This document shows, one piece after another, positions 52,524 through 62,212 of a stretch of 64,000 nucleotides of DNA. This DNA comes from Variovorax sp. WS11. GTDB lineage: Bacteria; Pseudomonadota; Gammaproteobacteria; Burkholderiales; Burkholderiaceae_C. The notes beneath the pieces are model-generated. The model was given only the letters and a program-made list of their open reading frames with translations. It made no database searches and was not told where the DNA came from. Position numbers and translations under genes: made by a program. The stretch is taken from positions 496,001 to 560,000 of the forward strand of contig NZ_JAAGOW010000001.1 in the NCBI RefSeq assembly GCF_010499245.1. The letters are read 5' to 3'. Position 1 is the first letter of the stretch. The number at the start of each line of letters is the position of its first letter.

Positions 52524-53504
52524 TTACTGGTGTGAAAACATTGCAAGTCCGTCCGCAAAGCCTCCGGCCTTGAAGACCATGGCGCCGCCTCCCCCCACCT
52601 CGTCGCGTGCGACGATGAACAGGTCGCGCGATCCAGGCATCAGCGCCAGGCTCGTGCAGCGCAGAAAGCGGTTCTTCTCGCGTCCGGGCAGCAGGATCTG
52701 GCCGATAGGGATCCCATACGGACTGAAGACGAGGACGCGACCTTGCCGGTTCAGCGCCACGTACACATTGCCCTGCAAGTCCGTGCGCATCGAATCGGGC
52801 CCCGGGCCGATGAAGTGGTAGGGGATCGACGTGCCCGTGTGCGAAATCGTGGCGGGCGCGCTCAGGTCGGCGCGGTGCAGCCGGCAAGCGCTGAACTCGG
52901 TGGCCCACAGAACCCCGTCATCGGGCCCGAGCGCCACGCCATTGGCGCCGCACAGATCCGGCAAGACGGGCCTGAGCGTGCTGCTGTCCGGCGGCATGTA
53001 GTACACACCGCCCAGCGGCCGCGTCGACGATCCCCGAAAGTCCGTCATGTAGAAACCGCCTTGCCGGTCGAACACCAGGTCATTGACGGCATGGCCGGCA
53101 CTGGGCGGCACGACGGTCTGCCGGCCGCCTCCGCCGGGATCCAGTGCGAACACCCCACCCGCATCGAACAAGCCCTGGCTGTTGCGCGGGCCCACGGCAG
53201 CGACGAAGATGCGTCCGTCCTTGTGCACTGCGAGGCCCGATGGGTTCTGTCCCGGATCCGAATACAGGGTCGTCAATCGCCGCTGCTCAAGAGAGAGGCA
53301 CAGCACCCGGCCGCCGTAGATGTCGACGAACAGCAGGTTTCCCTGCCGGTCGAATGCAGGGCCTTCCAGCGGCAGCGGTTCTTCGGCCACCTGGAAGAAC
53401 GGCTCGGCCGTCACGGACACGATGTCGCGCTCGCTGGCAGGGATCGGCGCCAACCCGCAGGTCGCACCGGTATGGCCAAGCGTGTTGGCAGGCTCAGTTG
53501 CCAT
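52524..53504 (-). CDS. SMP-30/gluconolactonase-like lactonase
   Basis: 326 aa. Six-blade propeller. Metal ligands fit: Glu in LEGPAFDRQGNLLFVDI, Asn in HAVNDLVFDRQGG or GANGVALG, Asp in GPDSMRTDLQG. Would open a sugar-acid or other lactone; no signal peptide. Start ATG 53504 overlaps the alcohol dehydrogenase by 11 bases; ATG 53540 is possible. Confidence 0.85.
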   Translation of the reverse strand: MATEPANTLGHTGATCGLAPIPASERDIVSVTAEPFFQVAEEPLPLEGPAFDRQGNLLFVDIYGGRVLCLSLEQRRLTTLYSDPGQNPSGLAVHKDGRIFVAAVGPRNSQGLFDAGGVFALDPGGGGRQTVVPPSAGHAVNDLVFDRQGGFYMTDFRGSSTRPLGGVYYMPPDSSTLRPVLPDLCGANGVALGPDDGVLWATEFSACRLHRADLSAPATISHTGTSIPYHFIGPGPDSMRTDLQGNVYVALNRQGRVLVFSPYGIPIGQILLPGREKNRFLRCTSLALMPGSRDLFIVARDEVGGGGAMVFKAGGFADGLAMFSHQ

Positions 53505-54630
53505 GCGGCAGCAGGATCTGCCGCACCACCCCGCCTCCATGCAGCAGGTCGAACGCTTCGTTCAGCTTGTCGAAGCCGATGTGCTCGCTGCGCAGACGGT
53601 CCACGGGCAGCCGCCCGCGCAGGAACATGTCCACGTAGCGCGGTACGTCTTCTTGCGCCACGCCGCCGCCCATGAAGGAGCCCCGCATCACGCGCTCCTC
53701 GCAGACCCAGGACAGATGCGGCACGCTGAACGTGGCGCTGGACTGCCCCACCCCCACGCCGATGACTTCGCCGCCGCGCACCGTGATGGACTGGGCCATC
53801 TGCAACGCCGATGGATGGCCAGAGATCTCGAACGCGTAGTCGACACCGCCGTGCGTGAGATCCAGCACGTGCTGCACGGCCTGGGGGTCGCGCGCGTCGA
53901 TGCAGTCGGTCGCGCCGACCGCGCGCGCCAGATCGAACTTGGACGGCAGCACATCGATGCCGACGATGCGCGCCGCGCCGGCTTCGCGCGCGGCCATCAC
54001 GGCGGTCAGGCCGACGCCACCCAGCCCGATGATGGCCACGCTGGCGCCCGGCTTCACCTTGGCGCTGTTGAACACGGCCCCCGCGCCGGTGACAACGGCG
54101 CAGCCGAACAGCGCTGCGACATCCAGCGGAACGGCCGGGTCCATCTTGATCAGCGACTGCGGCGCCACCACCGCGTACTGTGCGTAGACCGAGATGCCGC
54201 TGTAGTGGTTCAGCCGCCCACCATCCGCCAGATGCAGCCGCCGCGCGCCGGTCGCCAGAAGGCCTTCGGAGCGCGCCGCGCTGACAGCCTGGCAAATGCC
54301 TGGCCGCCCCGCCAGGCAAGTGCGGCATTGGCCACAGCCTGCCACGCCCGCCATGGCCACGTGGTCGCCCGGCTTCAGGCCTTGCACGCCCTTGCCGACC
54401 TCGCGCACGATGCCAGCGCCCTCGTGGCCGCCCACCACCGGAAGCGGCCGCTTGCGCAGCCCTTCGATGACGGACAGGTCGGAATGGCACAGGCCTGCGC
54501 CACGCACTTCGACAAGCACCTCGCCGTCACCCGGACCGTCGAGCTCCACTTCCTCGATCCGGAAGGGCCTGCTTTGCGCGTAAGGGGCCGGCAGGCCCTG
54601 CTCGTACATCACTGCTGCCGTCATTCGCAT
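53494..54630 (-). CDS. Zinc-dependent alcohol dehydrogenase, copy A
   Basis: 378 aa. Medium-chain dehydrogenase: catalytic zinc CHSD and GHEGAG, structural-zinc cysteines GCGQCRTCLAGRPGIC, Rossmann GLGGVGLTA and Asp at the strand end (GIDVLPSK), so NAD is likely. Paralogue of the next gene. Oxidises an unknown alcohol; class resembles AdhC-like long-form enzymes. Within the ALDH-ADH-ADH-lactonase run. Confidence 0.93.
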   Translation of the reverse strand: MRMTAAVMYEQGLPAPYAQSRPFRIEEVELDGPGDGEVLVEVRGAGLCHSDLSVIEGLRKRPLPVVGGHEGAGIVREVGKGVQGLKPGDHVAMAGVAGCGQCRTCLAGRPGICQAVSAARSEGLLATGARRLHLADGGRLNHYSGISVYAQYAVVAPQSLIKMDPAVPLDVAALFGCAVVTGAGAVFNSAKVKPGASVAIIGLGGVGLTAVMAAREAGAARIVGIDVLPSKFDLARAVGATDCIDARDPQAVQHVLDLTHGGVDYAFEISGHPSALQMAQSITVRGGEVIGVGVGQSSATFSVPHLSWVCEERVMRGSFMGGGVAQEDVPRYVDMFLRGRLPVDRLRSEHIGFDKLNEAFDLLHGGGVVRQILLPHGN

Positions 54631-54659
54631 GTCTTGTCTCCCATCGTCTTCTGCACTTT

Positions 54660-55790
54660 TCAGCCGTGCGGCCGCAGGACCTGCCGCAGCACTTCGCCAT
54701 GCTCCAGCCGATCAAGGTTCAGGTTCAGTTCGTCGAAGCCGAAGCTGCCGCTCATCAGGCGCTCGACCGGCAGCCGGCCCTCCTGGTAGTAGCGCATGTA
54801 CAGCGGCAAGTCGCGCTGAGGCAAGCAGCTGCCCATCAGCGAGCCGCGGATGACCTTCTCCTCGCCGACCAAGGCGGTGTGCGGATACGGGTACTGGTCG
54901 CCCGATGCACCCATGCCCACGCAGATGATCTCGCCGCCCTTGCGCGTGATCGCATAGGCCGTCGCCATACCGGCCTTGCTGCCCGACATCTCCAGGGCGA
55001 AGTCCACGCCGCCGCGCGTGAGGTCGCGCACGGCCTCCACCGCGTTCTCATCGCGCGCCGAGACGGTGTGCGTGCAACCGAGCTCCCGTGCGAGCGCGAA
55101 CTTGGAAGGATTGATGTCGATGCCCACGATGGTCGAGGCGCCGGCGATCCGTGCGGCCATCACGGCGTTGAAGCCCACGCCGCCCAGGCCGACCACCGCC
55201 ACGCTCTGGCCCGGCCGCACCTTGGCCGCGTTGAACACGCAGCCGGCACCGGTCACGACGGCGCAGCCGAACAAGGCCGCCACATCGAACGGAATCGCCG
55301 GATCGGCCTTGACCAATGTGCCCGGCACGGTTACCGCGTATTGAGCGAACGAGGACACGCCGCTGTGGTGGTACAGGCCCAAGCCCCCGCGCGTCAGACG
55401 CCGCGCGCCGGTCATGAGAACACCCTTGGCGCGCGAGGCAGCGACCAGGTCGCACAGCACGGGGCGGCTGTTCACGCAGTAGTCGCACGCGCCACAGCCC
55501 GAGCCCACGGTCATGACGACGTGGTCCCCCGGTTTGAAGGCGGTGACGCCGCGACCGACCTCGCGCACGATGCCGGCACCCTCGTGGCCCATCACCACGG
55601 GCAGCGTGCGCTTGCGCAGGCCAGCCACCTGGGACAGGTCGGAATGGCACAACCCGGCCGAGCGCACTTCGACCAGCACCTCTCCCTCGCCCGGCCCTTC
55701 CAGCTCCACTTGCTCGATCTTCAACGGCTGGCTGTCGGCATAGGGCGCCGGCAAGCCCTGCTCGTACAGGACGGCGGCAGTCATCTGCAT
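54660..55790 (-). CDS. Zinc-dependent alcohol dehydrogenase, copy B
   Basis: 376 aa, sharing most of its sequence with copy A (openings M-MTAAV-YEQGLPAPYA alike). Catalytic zinc CHSD/GHEGAG, four structural cysteines GCGACDYCVNSRPVLC, GLGGVGFNA and GIDINPSK. The loops around residues 100-150 differ most from copy A, suggesting another substrate range. Sixteen bases after the aldehyde dehydrogenase. Confidence 0.93.
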   Translation of the reverse strand: MQMTAAVLYEQGLPAPYADSQPLKIEQVELEGPGEGEVLVEVRSAGLCHSDLSQVAGLRKRTLPVVMGHEGAGIVREVGRGVTAFKPGDHVVMTVGSGCGACDYCVNSRPVLCDLVAASRAKGVLMTGARRLTRGGLGLYHHSGVSSFAQYAVTVPGTLVKADPAIPFDVAALFGCAVVTGAGCVFNAAKVRPGQSVAVVGLGGVGFNAVMAARIAGASTIVGIDINPSKFALARELGCTHTVSARDENAVEAVRDLTRGGVDFALEMSGSKAGMATAYAITRKGGEIICVGMGASGDQYPYPHTALVGEEKVIRGSLMGSCLPQRDLPLYMRYYQEGRLPVERLMSGSFGFDELNLNLDRLEHGEVLRQVLRPHG

Positions 55791-55806
55791 GTCGTGTCCC
55801 TCCCGA

Positions 55807-57249
55807 TCAGTTCAGAACGAACAATCGTTCTTCGGTCATGTCGCGGATCGAGAACTTCGGCCCCTCGCGGCCGATTCCGCTGTCCTTCACGCCGCCGTAG
55901 GGCATCTGGTCCGAGCGCCAGCGCGACGTGCCGTTCACGATCACGCCGCCGGTGCGGATGGTGCGGATCGCCGACAGCGCCAGGTCCAGCGAATTCGTGT
56001 AGATGCCGCATTGCAGGCCGTAGGCGCTCTCGCTGATCGCCGCGAACAGCGGTGCGATGTCTTCATACGGCTGGATGCTGAACGCCGGGCCGAAGATCTC
56101 GTCGGACACCACGCGCATGTTGGGGTTCACCTGGCTCAGCACAGTGGCGCCGAGTTGCGCGCCGCGGCGCTTGGCCGCGCGCAGGGCGCAGGCGCCCGCC
56201 TCCACGGCCTCGGCGACCATGCCTTCCACGCGGATCGCGGCCTCTTCGTCGATCAGCGTGCCGACCTCGGTCGCCATGTCCAGCGGATCGCCGAAACGGA
56301 TGGCGTCCACCTCCTGCAGCACCGCGTCGACGAAGCGGTCGTGCATGCGCTTGTGCACGTAGACGTTCTGCACCGACACGCAGCTCTGGCCTGCCAACGC
56401 CACGCCATTGCGCGCACAGGCCTTGGCAGCTGCGGCGATGTCGGCATCGTGGTGCACAAAGGTGGGCCCCACGCCGCCCAGCTCCAGCGCCACGCGCTTC
56501 ATGCCCACGGCATCACGGATCAACTTGCCGACGCGAATCGAGCCCGTGAAGCTCACGAAGTCCACGCGTGGATCGCTGACGATCCTCGGACCCACGATGT
56601 CGCCATAAACGGTGTTGATGGCACCCGCAGGAAAGCCCGCCTCCAGCACCGTCTCGACCAGCTGATGCACGCACAGCGGCGCCTTGGGCGAAGGCTTGAG
56701 CACCAGCGCGTTGCCGGCCGCAAGGGCCGGGCCGAGCTTGTGCGCGCTCAGGCTGATCGGGCCGTTGAAGGGCGTGATGGCAGTCACCACGCCGACCGGA
56801 TAGCGCATCAGCATCGCGATCTTGCCGGCACCGATGGTGCTGGCGTCCATCGGGATGTGCTCGCCCTGGATGCGCACGGCCTCTTCGGCGCACAAGTGGA
56901 TCAGCTCGGCTGCACGCTGCGTCTCGACGATGGAATCGCGCAGCGCCTTGCCGGTCTCGCGCGCCATGGTGCGGCCGATCTGCTCGGTGCGCGCCGCCAC
57001 CAGGTCGGCAGCGCGGTGCAGCAGGCGGGCACGCTCATGCCCCGGAAGCGCCGCCATCGCGGTCTTGGCCCTGCGCGCTGATTCCAACGCGTCCTCGCCG
57101 TCCTGCAGTGACGAGATGGGGGCCAGCGCAATGACATCGCCACGATAGGGGTCGCGAACATCGTGTGTCTGCTCGGCTTCGCGCCATTGGCCGTCGATAT
57201 GCATGCGGATGCGCACAGGCGGGGTGCTCGAGTGTTCTTCGGTGCTCAT
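55807..57249 (-). CDS. Aldehyde dehydrogenase (NAD(P)-dependent)
   Basis: 480 aa from ATG 57249 with AAAGGAG upstream. Catalytic Cys in ALAGQSCVS, Glu in ALELGGVGP, Asn in ITPFNGP, and FTGS for cofactor. Oxidises an aldehyde, probably from the two adjacent alcohol dehydrogenases. First gene of the - strand run. The longer frame up to 57471 is not family-like. Confidence 0.94.
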   Translation of the reverse strand: MSTEEHSSTPPVRIRMHIDGQWREAEQTHDVRDPYRGDVIALAPISSLQDGEDALESARRAKTAMAALPGHERARLLHRAADLVAARTEQIGRTMARETGKALRDSIVETQRAAELIHLCAEEAVRIQGEHIPMDASTIGAGKIAMLMRYPVGVVTAITPFNGPISLSAHKLGPALAAGNALVLKPSPKAPLCVHQLVETVLEAGFPAGAINTVYGDIVGPRIVSDPRVDFVSFTGSIRVGKLIRDAVGMKRVALELGGVGPTFVHHDADIAAAAKACARNGVALAGQSCVSVQNVYVHKRMHDRFVDAVLQEVDAIRFGDPLDMATEVGTLIDEEAAIRVEGMVAEAVEAGACALRAAKRRGAQLGATVLSQVNPNMRVVSDEIFGPAFSIQPYEDIAPLFAAISESAYGLQCGIYTNSLDLALSAIRTIRTGGVIVNGTSRWRSDQMPYGGVKDSGIGREGPKFSIRDMTEERLFVLN

Positions 57250-57469
57250 GAGGTCTCCTTTGCGGGGCAGTGTAGGAAGCGCTCCGCGCCGCAGTCCATG
57301 GCGAATTGCGAAAGCTCGTGTCCCGGTTTTCCGCACAGCTGGCGCGCCGGCGGCGGCGCGCGTGATGTTCGAGAAACGAGCACACCGCATCCCGAAAACA
57401 GGCATGGACCCGCGGCGGTACCGCTTCCTAAACTGCGCCATCGACACCCCAACGCTTGCAGCAGGCACC
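57250..57469. promoter_or_regulatory. Divergent control region of the catabolic cluster
   Basis: 220 bases between two outward-facing genes. A possible + promoter is TGGACC (57405-57410) and TAAACT (57429-57434) with 18-base spacing. No clear regulator site was found, though the LysR gene at 62213 is a candidate regulator. Confidence 0.4.
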
Positions 57470-58900
57470 ATGACGGCAACCGCTCACCACTCCCCGGAGA
57501 CACCGCCCAACCAACCCGACCTGGTGCTCGACCTGGCAAGCTTCGCCGCCAACATCGACACCGCGCGGTTGGACCGCAATGTTGTCGAAGCCGTCAAGAC
57601 CAACATCCTCGACACGCTGTCGTGCGCGCTGGCCGGCTCCTCGGCCAAGGCCATCGCCGAGGTCTCCGGTCTGGTGCAGGAATGGGCCGGCACGCCCCAA
57701 GCGGACATGTTCGTGTTGGGCGGCAAGTTCCCGGCCCATCACGCGGCCCTGATCAACGGTGGCATGTCCCATGCGCGGGACTACGACGACACGCACGACG
57801 CTGCCATCCTGCACGCCGGCGTCACGGCCGTGCCGGCCGCCATAGCGGCCGCGCAGCTGCGCGGCGGCGTATCGGGCAGCGAGCTCATCGCGGCCGTGGC
57901 CGCCGGCCTGGAGGTGACCTGCCGCCTGGGCGTGGGCGTCAAGGTCGACATCGTCGAGAGCGGCTTCATCTACACGTCGCTGCTGGGGTACTTCGGTGCC
58001 ACGGCAGCAGCCGGCCGCGCGCTGGGGCTGAACGACGAACAGATGCGCAATGCATTCGGCATCGTCTACAGCTCGGTGGCTGGCAACCACCAGGTCACGC
58101 GCGACGCCTCCCTGATGAAGCGGCTGCAGCCCGGCTTGGCGGCGCAGGCGGCGGTGCTGGCGGTGCAGCTGGCGCAGCGCGGCATCCGCGGCGCACAGGA
58201 GGTCTTCGATGGCGCCGACGGTTTCATACGCGTGTACCTGCAAGGCCGCGTGGACCGCGAGGTCGTGCGCAAGGACCTGGGCCAGCGCTTCGAGCTGTTG
58301 AACCTGAGCTACAAGCCCTACCCCTGTTGCCGCGATACGCATTCCGCGATCGACGCGGCGCTGGAACTGCGCGCAAAAACAGGCCGACCCGCGAGCGACA
58401 TCGAGGCCATCCGGGTCGGTGTGACGGCACCCGGCTACCAGATGGTGTGCGTACCTGAAGCAGTCCGACTCGCGCCGCGCACCATCGTCGAGGCGCAGTT
58501 CAGCATTCCCTACACCGTGGCGGCCGCCTGGATCGACGGCCGCATGGGCATCGGCCACTTCTCCGACGAAGGTCTTCAGCGCGAGGACATCCTGGCGCTG
58601 ACCACGCGCGTAAGGCCCTATGTGGACGCCGACATCGAACGCGACTGGAGCCGCTTCGTGACGCCGGCACGCGTGGTCGTGGAGTTCCGCGACGGGCAGA
58701 CCGTGGAGACACGCATCGACTACCCCAAGGGGCACCCCAGGAACCCGATGCTGCCGGCCGAGTTCACCGCCAAGACAGCCGACTGCGCGACCTTTGCCGC
58801 ACGGGCGCTTCCGGCCGACACGGCCGTGCGGCTGACTGAAACCGTCGGTCGGCTTGAATCGGTCGCCGACATCGCCGAACTGATGCGCACCATCACCTGA
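57470..58900 (+). CDS. MmgE/PrpD-family protein
   Basis: 476 aa from ATG 57470. Family features: VKTNILDTLSCALAGS, GGMSHARDYDDTHDAA, YKPYPCCRDTHSAIDA. Relatives include 2-methylcitrate dehydratase and cis-aconitate/iminodisuccinate-related enzymes, so it may dehydrate, epimerise or decarboxylate a carboxylate. Substrate not decidable; no prpB/prpC nearby, so a methylcitrate role is unlikely. Confidence 0.9.
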   Translation: MTATAHHSPETPPNQPDLVLDLASFAANIDTARLDRNVVEAVKTNILDTLSCALAGSSAKAIAEVSGLVQEWAGTPQADMFVLGGKFPAHHAALINGGMSHARDYDDTHDAAILHAGVTAVPAAIAAAQLRGGVSGSELIAAVAAGLEVTCRLGVGVKVDIVESGFIYTSLLGYFGATAAAGRALGLNDEQMRNAFGIVYSSVAGNHQVTRDASLMKRLQPGLAAQAAVLAVQLAQRGIRGAQEVFDGADGFIRVYLQGRVDREVVRKDLGQRFELLNLSYKPYPCCRDTHSAIDAALELRAKTGRPASDIEAIRVGVTAPGYQMVCVPEAVRLAPRTIVEAQFSIPYTVAAAWIDGRMGIGHFSDEGLQREDILALTTRVRPYVDADIERDWSRFVTPARVVVEFRDGQTVETRIDYPKGHPRNPMLPAEFTAKTADCATFAARALPADTAVRLTETVGRLESVADIAELMRTIT

Positions 58901-58988
58901 CCCAAGGGCGGGCCGCGGCCCAGGCGCCTTGCGCGTGCCGCGATCGTCGCGGCCGCCCCTTCACTCACAAACGATAAACGGAGACTGC

Positions 58989-59948
58989 ATGGACAAGAGA
59001 ACGCTTCTGAAAGCGGCCGCACTGAGCCTGGGCCTGCTGGCCGGCACTGCCATTGCGCAAGGCGGTGGAGATCCCATCCGCATCATCATCCCGCTGAGCC
59101 CCGGCACACCAAGCGACTTCGCCACGCGCATCGTGGCCGCCACCATGGCCGAGAACTTGAAGCGGCCCATCATGATCGACAACAAGCCCGGCGCCAACGG
59201 CGTGCTGGCCATGCAGGAGCTGATGCGTTCCAAACCCGATGGCAACACGCTGATGCTGGGCGGTATCTCGCCGATGGCGCTGAACGTATCGGTCGTCAAG
59301 AACCTGCCTTACGACCCGCGCAAGGATGTCACGCCCATTGGCGGCATCTACAACGCCTTCCAGGGCTACATCGCCTCGAACCAGCTGCCCGTGAACAGCT
59401 TTGCCGAGCTCGTCGCCTATGCCAGGAAGAACCCGGGCAAGGTCTCGGTGGGCCACTACTCGGCACTGACCAAGATCCAGTTTGCAGCGCTCGGCCGTCT
59501 GGCCAAGCTCGACCTGCTGATGGTGCCGTACAAGTCGACCACCACCACCGCCACCGACGTGATGGGCGGCACGCTGGACGTCAGCATCGTCGACTCGGCC
59601 ACCGCGATCACGATGGCCAAGGGCGGAAAGCTGAAGGTGCTGGCCATATCGCTGCCCGAGCGCAGCGAGCTGGCGCCGGGGCTACCGGCCGCCGCAGAGA
59701 CGGTGCCTGGCCTGTCGGTACCGGCCTGGTCGGGTCTGATCGGCCCGGCCAACATGCCGGCCGACGTCGTGCAGAAGCTCAACGCAGGGCTGAACGCAGC
59801 GCTGCGCGACAAGGCAACCATCGCCAAGCTGGCCGAGAGCGCTGTGCAGCCGTGGCCCACCACGCCGGAGCAGTTCGCCAAGCACGTCGAGGCGGAGACC
59901 GCGCGCTGGAAGAAGGTCGCGCAGGACGCCGGCATCCAGCCCGAATGA
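58989..59948 (+). CDS. Bug-family periplasmic binding protein, second
   Basis: 319 aa from ATG 58989 with CGGAGA upstream. Signal peptide MDKRTLLKAAALSLGLLAG, cleaved near AIAQ. Pattern IRIIIPLSPGTPSDFATRIV, IDNKPGANGVLAMQ and KPDGNTLMLGG fits the family. It differs clearly from the Bug protein at 51535, suggesting another ligand. No transporter membrane genes are adjacent. Confidence 0.93.
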   Translation: MDKRTLLKAAALSLGLLAGTAIAQGGGDPIRIIIPLSPGTPSDFATRIVAATMAENLKRPIMIDNKPGANGVLAMQELMRSKPDGNTLMLGGISPMALNVSVVKNLPYDPRKDVTPIGGIYNAFQGYIASNQLPVNSFAELVAYARKNPGKVSVGHYSALTKIQFAALGRLAKLDLLMVPYKSTTTTATDVMGGTLDVSIVDSATAITMAKGGKLKVLAISLPERSELAPGLPAAAETVPGLSVPAWSGLIGPANMPADVVQKLNAGLNAALRDKATIAKLAESAVQPWPTTPEQFAKHVEAETARWKKVAQDAGIQPE

Positions 59949-59985
59949 GCGGACGCCTCCTGTCGACAGTGAATCAGGAATCGAG

Positions 59986-61767
59986 ATGAGCTATACGCCC
60001 CCCGTGAAGGACATGTTGTTCGCGATGCGCCACCTGGCGCAGCTCGACCGCGTGGCCGCCCTGCCCGGCTTCGAGGACTTTGGTCCCGACACGGCCGAGG
60101 CGGTCCTCGAAGAATCCGCCCGCCTGTGCCGCGGGGTCATCGCGCCGCTGAACGCGGTGGGCGACCGCCAACCTTCGCACTGGCACGACGGCGAAGTCAC
60201 GGCCACGCCGGGCTTCAAGGAGGCGTACCGGCTGTTCGCGGAGGGCGGCTGGCAAGGCCTGGCCCATCCGCAGACCTACGGCGGCCAGGGCGCGCCCAAG
60301 CTCATCTCCGCGGCCTGCGCCGAGATGCTGCACGCGGCCAACGTCTCGCTGGGTCTGTGCCCCATGCTGACCGACGGCGCCATCGAGGCGCTGCTGACGG
60401 CCGCGAGCCCGGCCCTGCGCGCCAGGTACGCGCCGCAACTGATCGCCGGCAACTGGACCGGCACCATGAACCTCACCGAGCCGCAAGCCGGCTCTGACCT
60501 TGCAGCCGTGCGCACGCGCGCCGAGCCGCAGCGAGACGGCAGCTACCGCATCTTCGGCACCAAGGTCTTCATCACCTGGGGCGAGCACGACATGGCGGAC
60601 AACATCGTCCACCTGGTGCTGGCCCGCCTGCCCGATGCGCCGCCGGGCGTGAAGGGCATCAGCCTGTTCGTCGCGCCGAAGTTCCTGGTCAACGAAGACG
60701 GCAGCCTGGGCGCGCGCAACGACGTGCAGTGCATCAGCATCGAACACAAGCTGGGCATCAAGGCCAGCCCGACGGCGGTGCTGCAGTTCGGCGGCGCGCA
60801 GGGCGCGACAGCCGAACTGGTCGGCGAGGCCAACCGCGGCCTGGAGTACATGTTCGTGATGATGAACGCCGCGCGCTTCGCCGTGGGCCTGCAGGGCATC
60901 GCCGTGGCCGAGCGCGCCTACCAGCAGGCACTGGCTTTTGCGCGCGAGCGCGTGCAGGGCCGCGCGCTCGGCAGCAGCGATGCGGCGCCGCCCATCGTCC
61001 AACACCCTGATGTGCGGCGCAAGCTGCTCACCATGAAGGCATCCATCGAAGGCGCGCGGGCACTGGCCTACGTGGCCGCGGCGGCCGGCGATGTGGCACA
61101 CCATGCGGCGGACGAAGCCGAGCGACGCGAGAATCAAGCGCTGTACGAATTCCTGGTGCCGGTCGTGAAGGGGCACAGCACGGAGATGGCGGTCGAGCTC
61201 GCCAGCCTGGGCGTTCAGATTCACGGCGGCATGGGCTTCATCGAGGAAACCGGCGCCGCGCAGCACTACCGCGACGCGCGCATCCTCCCCATCTACGAAG
61301 GCACGACGGCGATTCAGGCGAATGACTTCCTGGGGCGCAAGACGGTGCGTGACGGCGGTGCCGCGGCCAAGGCCGTCTGTGCGCGGGTCGCAGAGACCGA
61401 GCACGCGTTGGCGGAGACGCAGGGCGAGGATTTCCGCGTGATGCGTCAGGGGCTGCATGCCGGAAGGATGGCGTTCGAGTCCGCGGTGGATTACGTGCTG
61501 GCCAACGCGAAGGAGCGGCCCGTGCAGGTCTACGCGGGGGCGGTGTCGTATCTGCGGCTGGCGGGTGTGCTGCTGTGCGGCTGGCAGATGGCAAGGACGA
61601 TGCTTGCAGCGCACGCGAGGCGCGAAGAAGACCTGGCATTCTGCGAGGCCAAGATGGCGACAGCGCGGTTCTATGCCGAAGCGGTGATGCCGCAGGCGTT
61701 GGCGCTGGAAGCGGCGTTGCTGCGTGCAGGGGGAACGGTGGAGCGGGTCAGGTCGGAAATGCTGTGA
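59986..61767 (+). CDS. Acyl-CoA dehydrogenase, long DmdC-like form
   Basis: 593 aa, longer than usual (about 380), with N- and C-terminal extensions as in FadE-like and DmdC (3-methylmercaptopropionyl-CoA dehydrogenase) enzymes. Flavin region MNLTEPQAGSDLAAVRT, FITWGEHDMADN, QIHGGMGFIEETGAAQHYRD, and catalytic Glu in PIYEGTTAIQANDF. Forms a 2,3-double bond in an acyl-CoA. AGGAA precedes the ATG. Sulfur substrate not claimed. Confidence 0.92.
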   Translation: MSYTPPVKDMLFAMRHLAQLDRVAALPGFEDFGPDTAEAVLEESARLCRGVIAPLNAVGDRQPSHWHDGEVTATPGFKEAYRLFAEGGWQGLAHPQTYGGQGAPKLISAACAEMLHAANVSLGLCPMLTDGAIEALLTAASPALRARYAPQLIAGNWTGTMNLTEPQAGSDLAAVRTRAEPQRDGSYRIFGTKVFITWGEHDMADNIVHLVLARLPDAPPGVKGISLFVAPKFLVNEDGSLGARNDVQCISIEHKLGIKASPTAVLQFGGAQGATAELVGEANRGLEYMFVMMNAARFAVGLQGIAVAERAYQQALAFARERVQGRALGSSDAAPPIVQHPDVRRKLLTMKASIEGARALAYVAAAAGDVAHHAADEAERRENQALYEFLVPVVKGHSTEMAVELASLGVQIHGGMGFIEETGAAQHYRDARILPIYEGTTAIQANDFLGRKTVRDGGAAAKAVCARVAETEHALAETQGEDFRVMRQGLHAGRMAFESAVDYVLANAKERPVQVYAGAVSYLRLAGVLLCGWQMARTMLAAHARREEDLAFCEAKMATARFYAEAVMPQALALEAALLRAGGTVERVRSEML

Positions 61768-61769
61768 AC

Positions 61770-62198
61770 ATGCCCGTTTGCCTTGACCACGTCACCGTCC
61801 CCTCGAGCAACCGGGTTGCGTCTGCCAAGCTGCTCGCAGAGCTGCTCGGTGTCCCATGGGCAGAACAAGGGGCCGTCGGCGCGTACTCTCCGGTGTACGT
61901 CAATGCCGGTCTGACGCTCGACTTTGCGCAAAGCGACGGCGCTTTTCCGAAGCAACACCTGTGCTTCCGAGTCGGGCAGGAAGACTTCGACGTGATCGTG
62001 CAGCGTATGCGAGCCGCAGGCGTTCCGTTCCGTAGCCTGCCGCACGGTCCGGATGACAGCAAGGTCGCTTCGGTGTACGGAGGCCGTCGCATCTACTGGA
62101 ACGAACCCGATGGTCATGTGTGGGAGCTGCTGACAGTCAGCTACAAGCGTCAGCCTCCCGCGGATTGTGAGCTTGGGGCGCCTGATCAACCGGCGTAG
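61770..62198 (+). CDS. VOC-family protein
   Basis: 142 aa from ATG 61770, three bases after the dehydrogenase stop; GTG 61764 is possible. Single-domain fold with candidate metal ligands His in CLDHVTVPS, His in KQHLCFRV and Glu in GHVWELLTV, matching the His/His/Glu triad. Could be an epimerase, lyase or dioxygenase. Converges on the LysR gene. Confidence 0.87.
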   Translation: MPVCLDHVTVPSSNRVASAKLLAELLGVPWAEQGAVGAYSPVYVNAGLTLDFAQSDGAFPKQHLCFRVGQEDFDVIVQRMRAAGVPFRSLPHGPDDSKVASVYGGRRIYWNEPDGHVWELLTVSYKRQPPADCELGAPDQPA

Positions 62199-62212
62199 TG
62201 GATCGACAGAGA

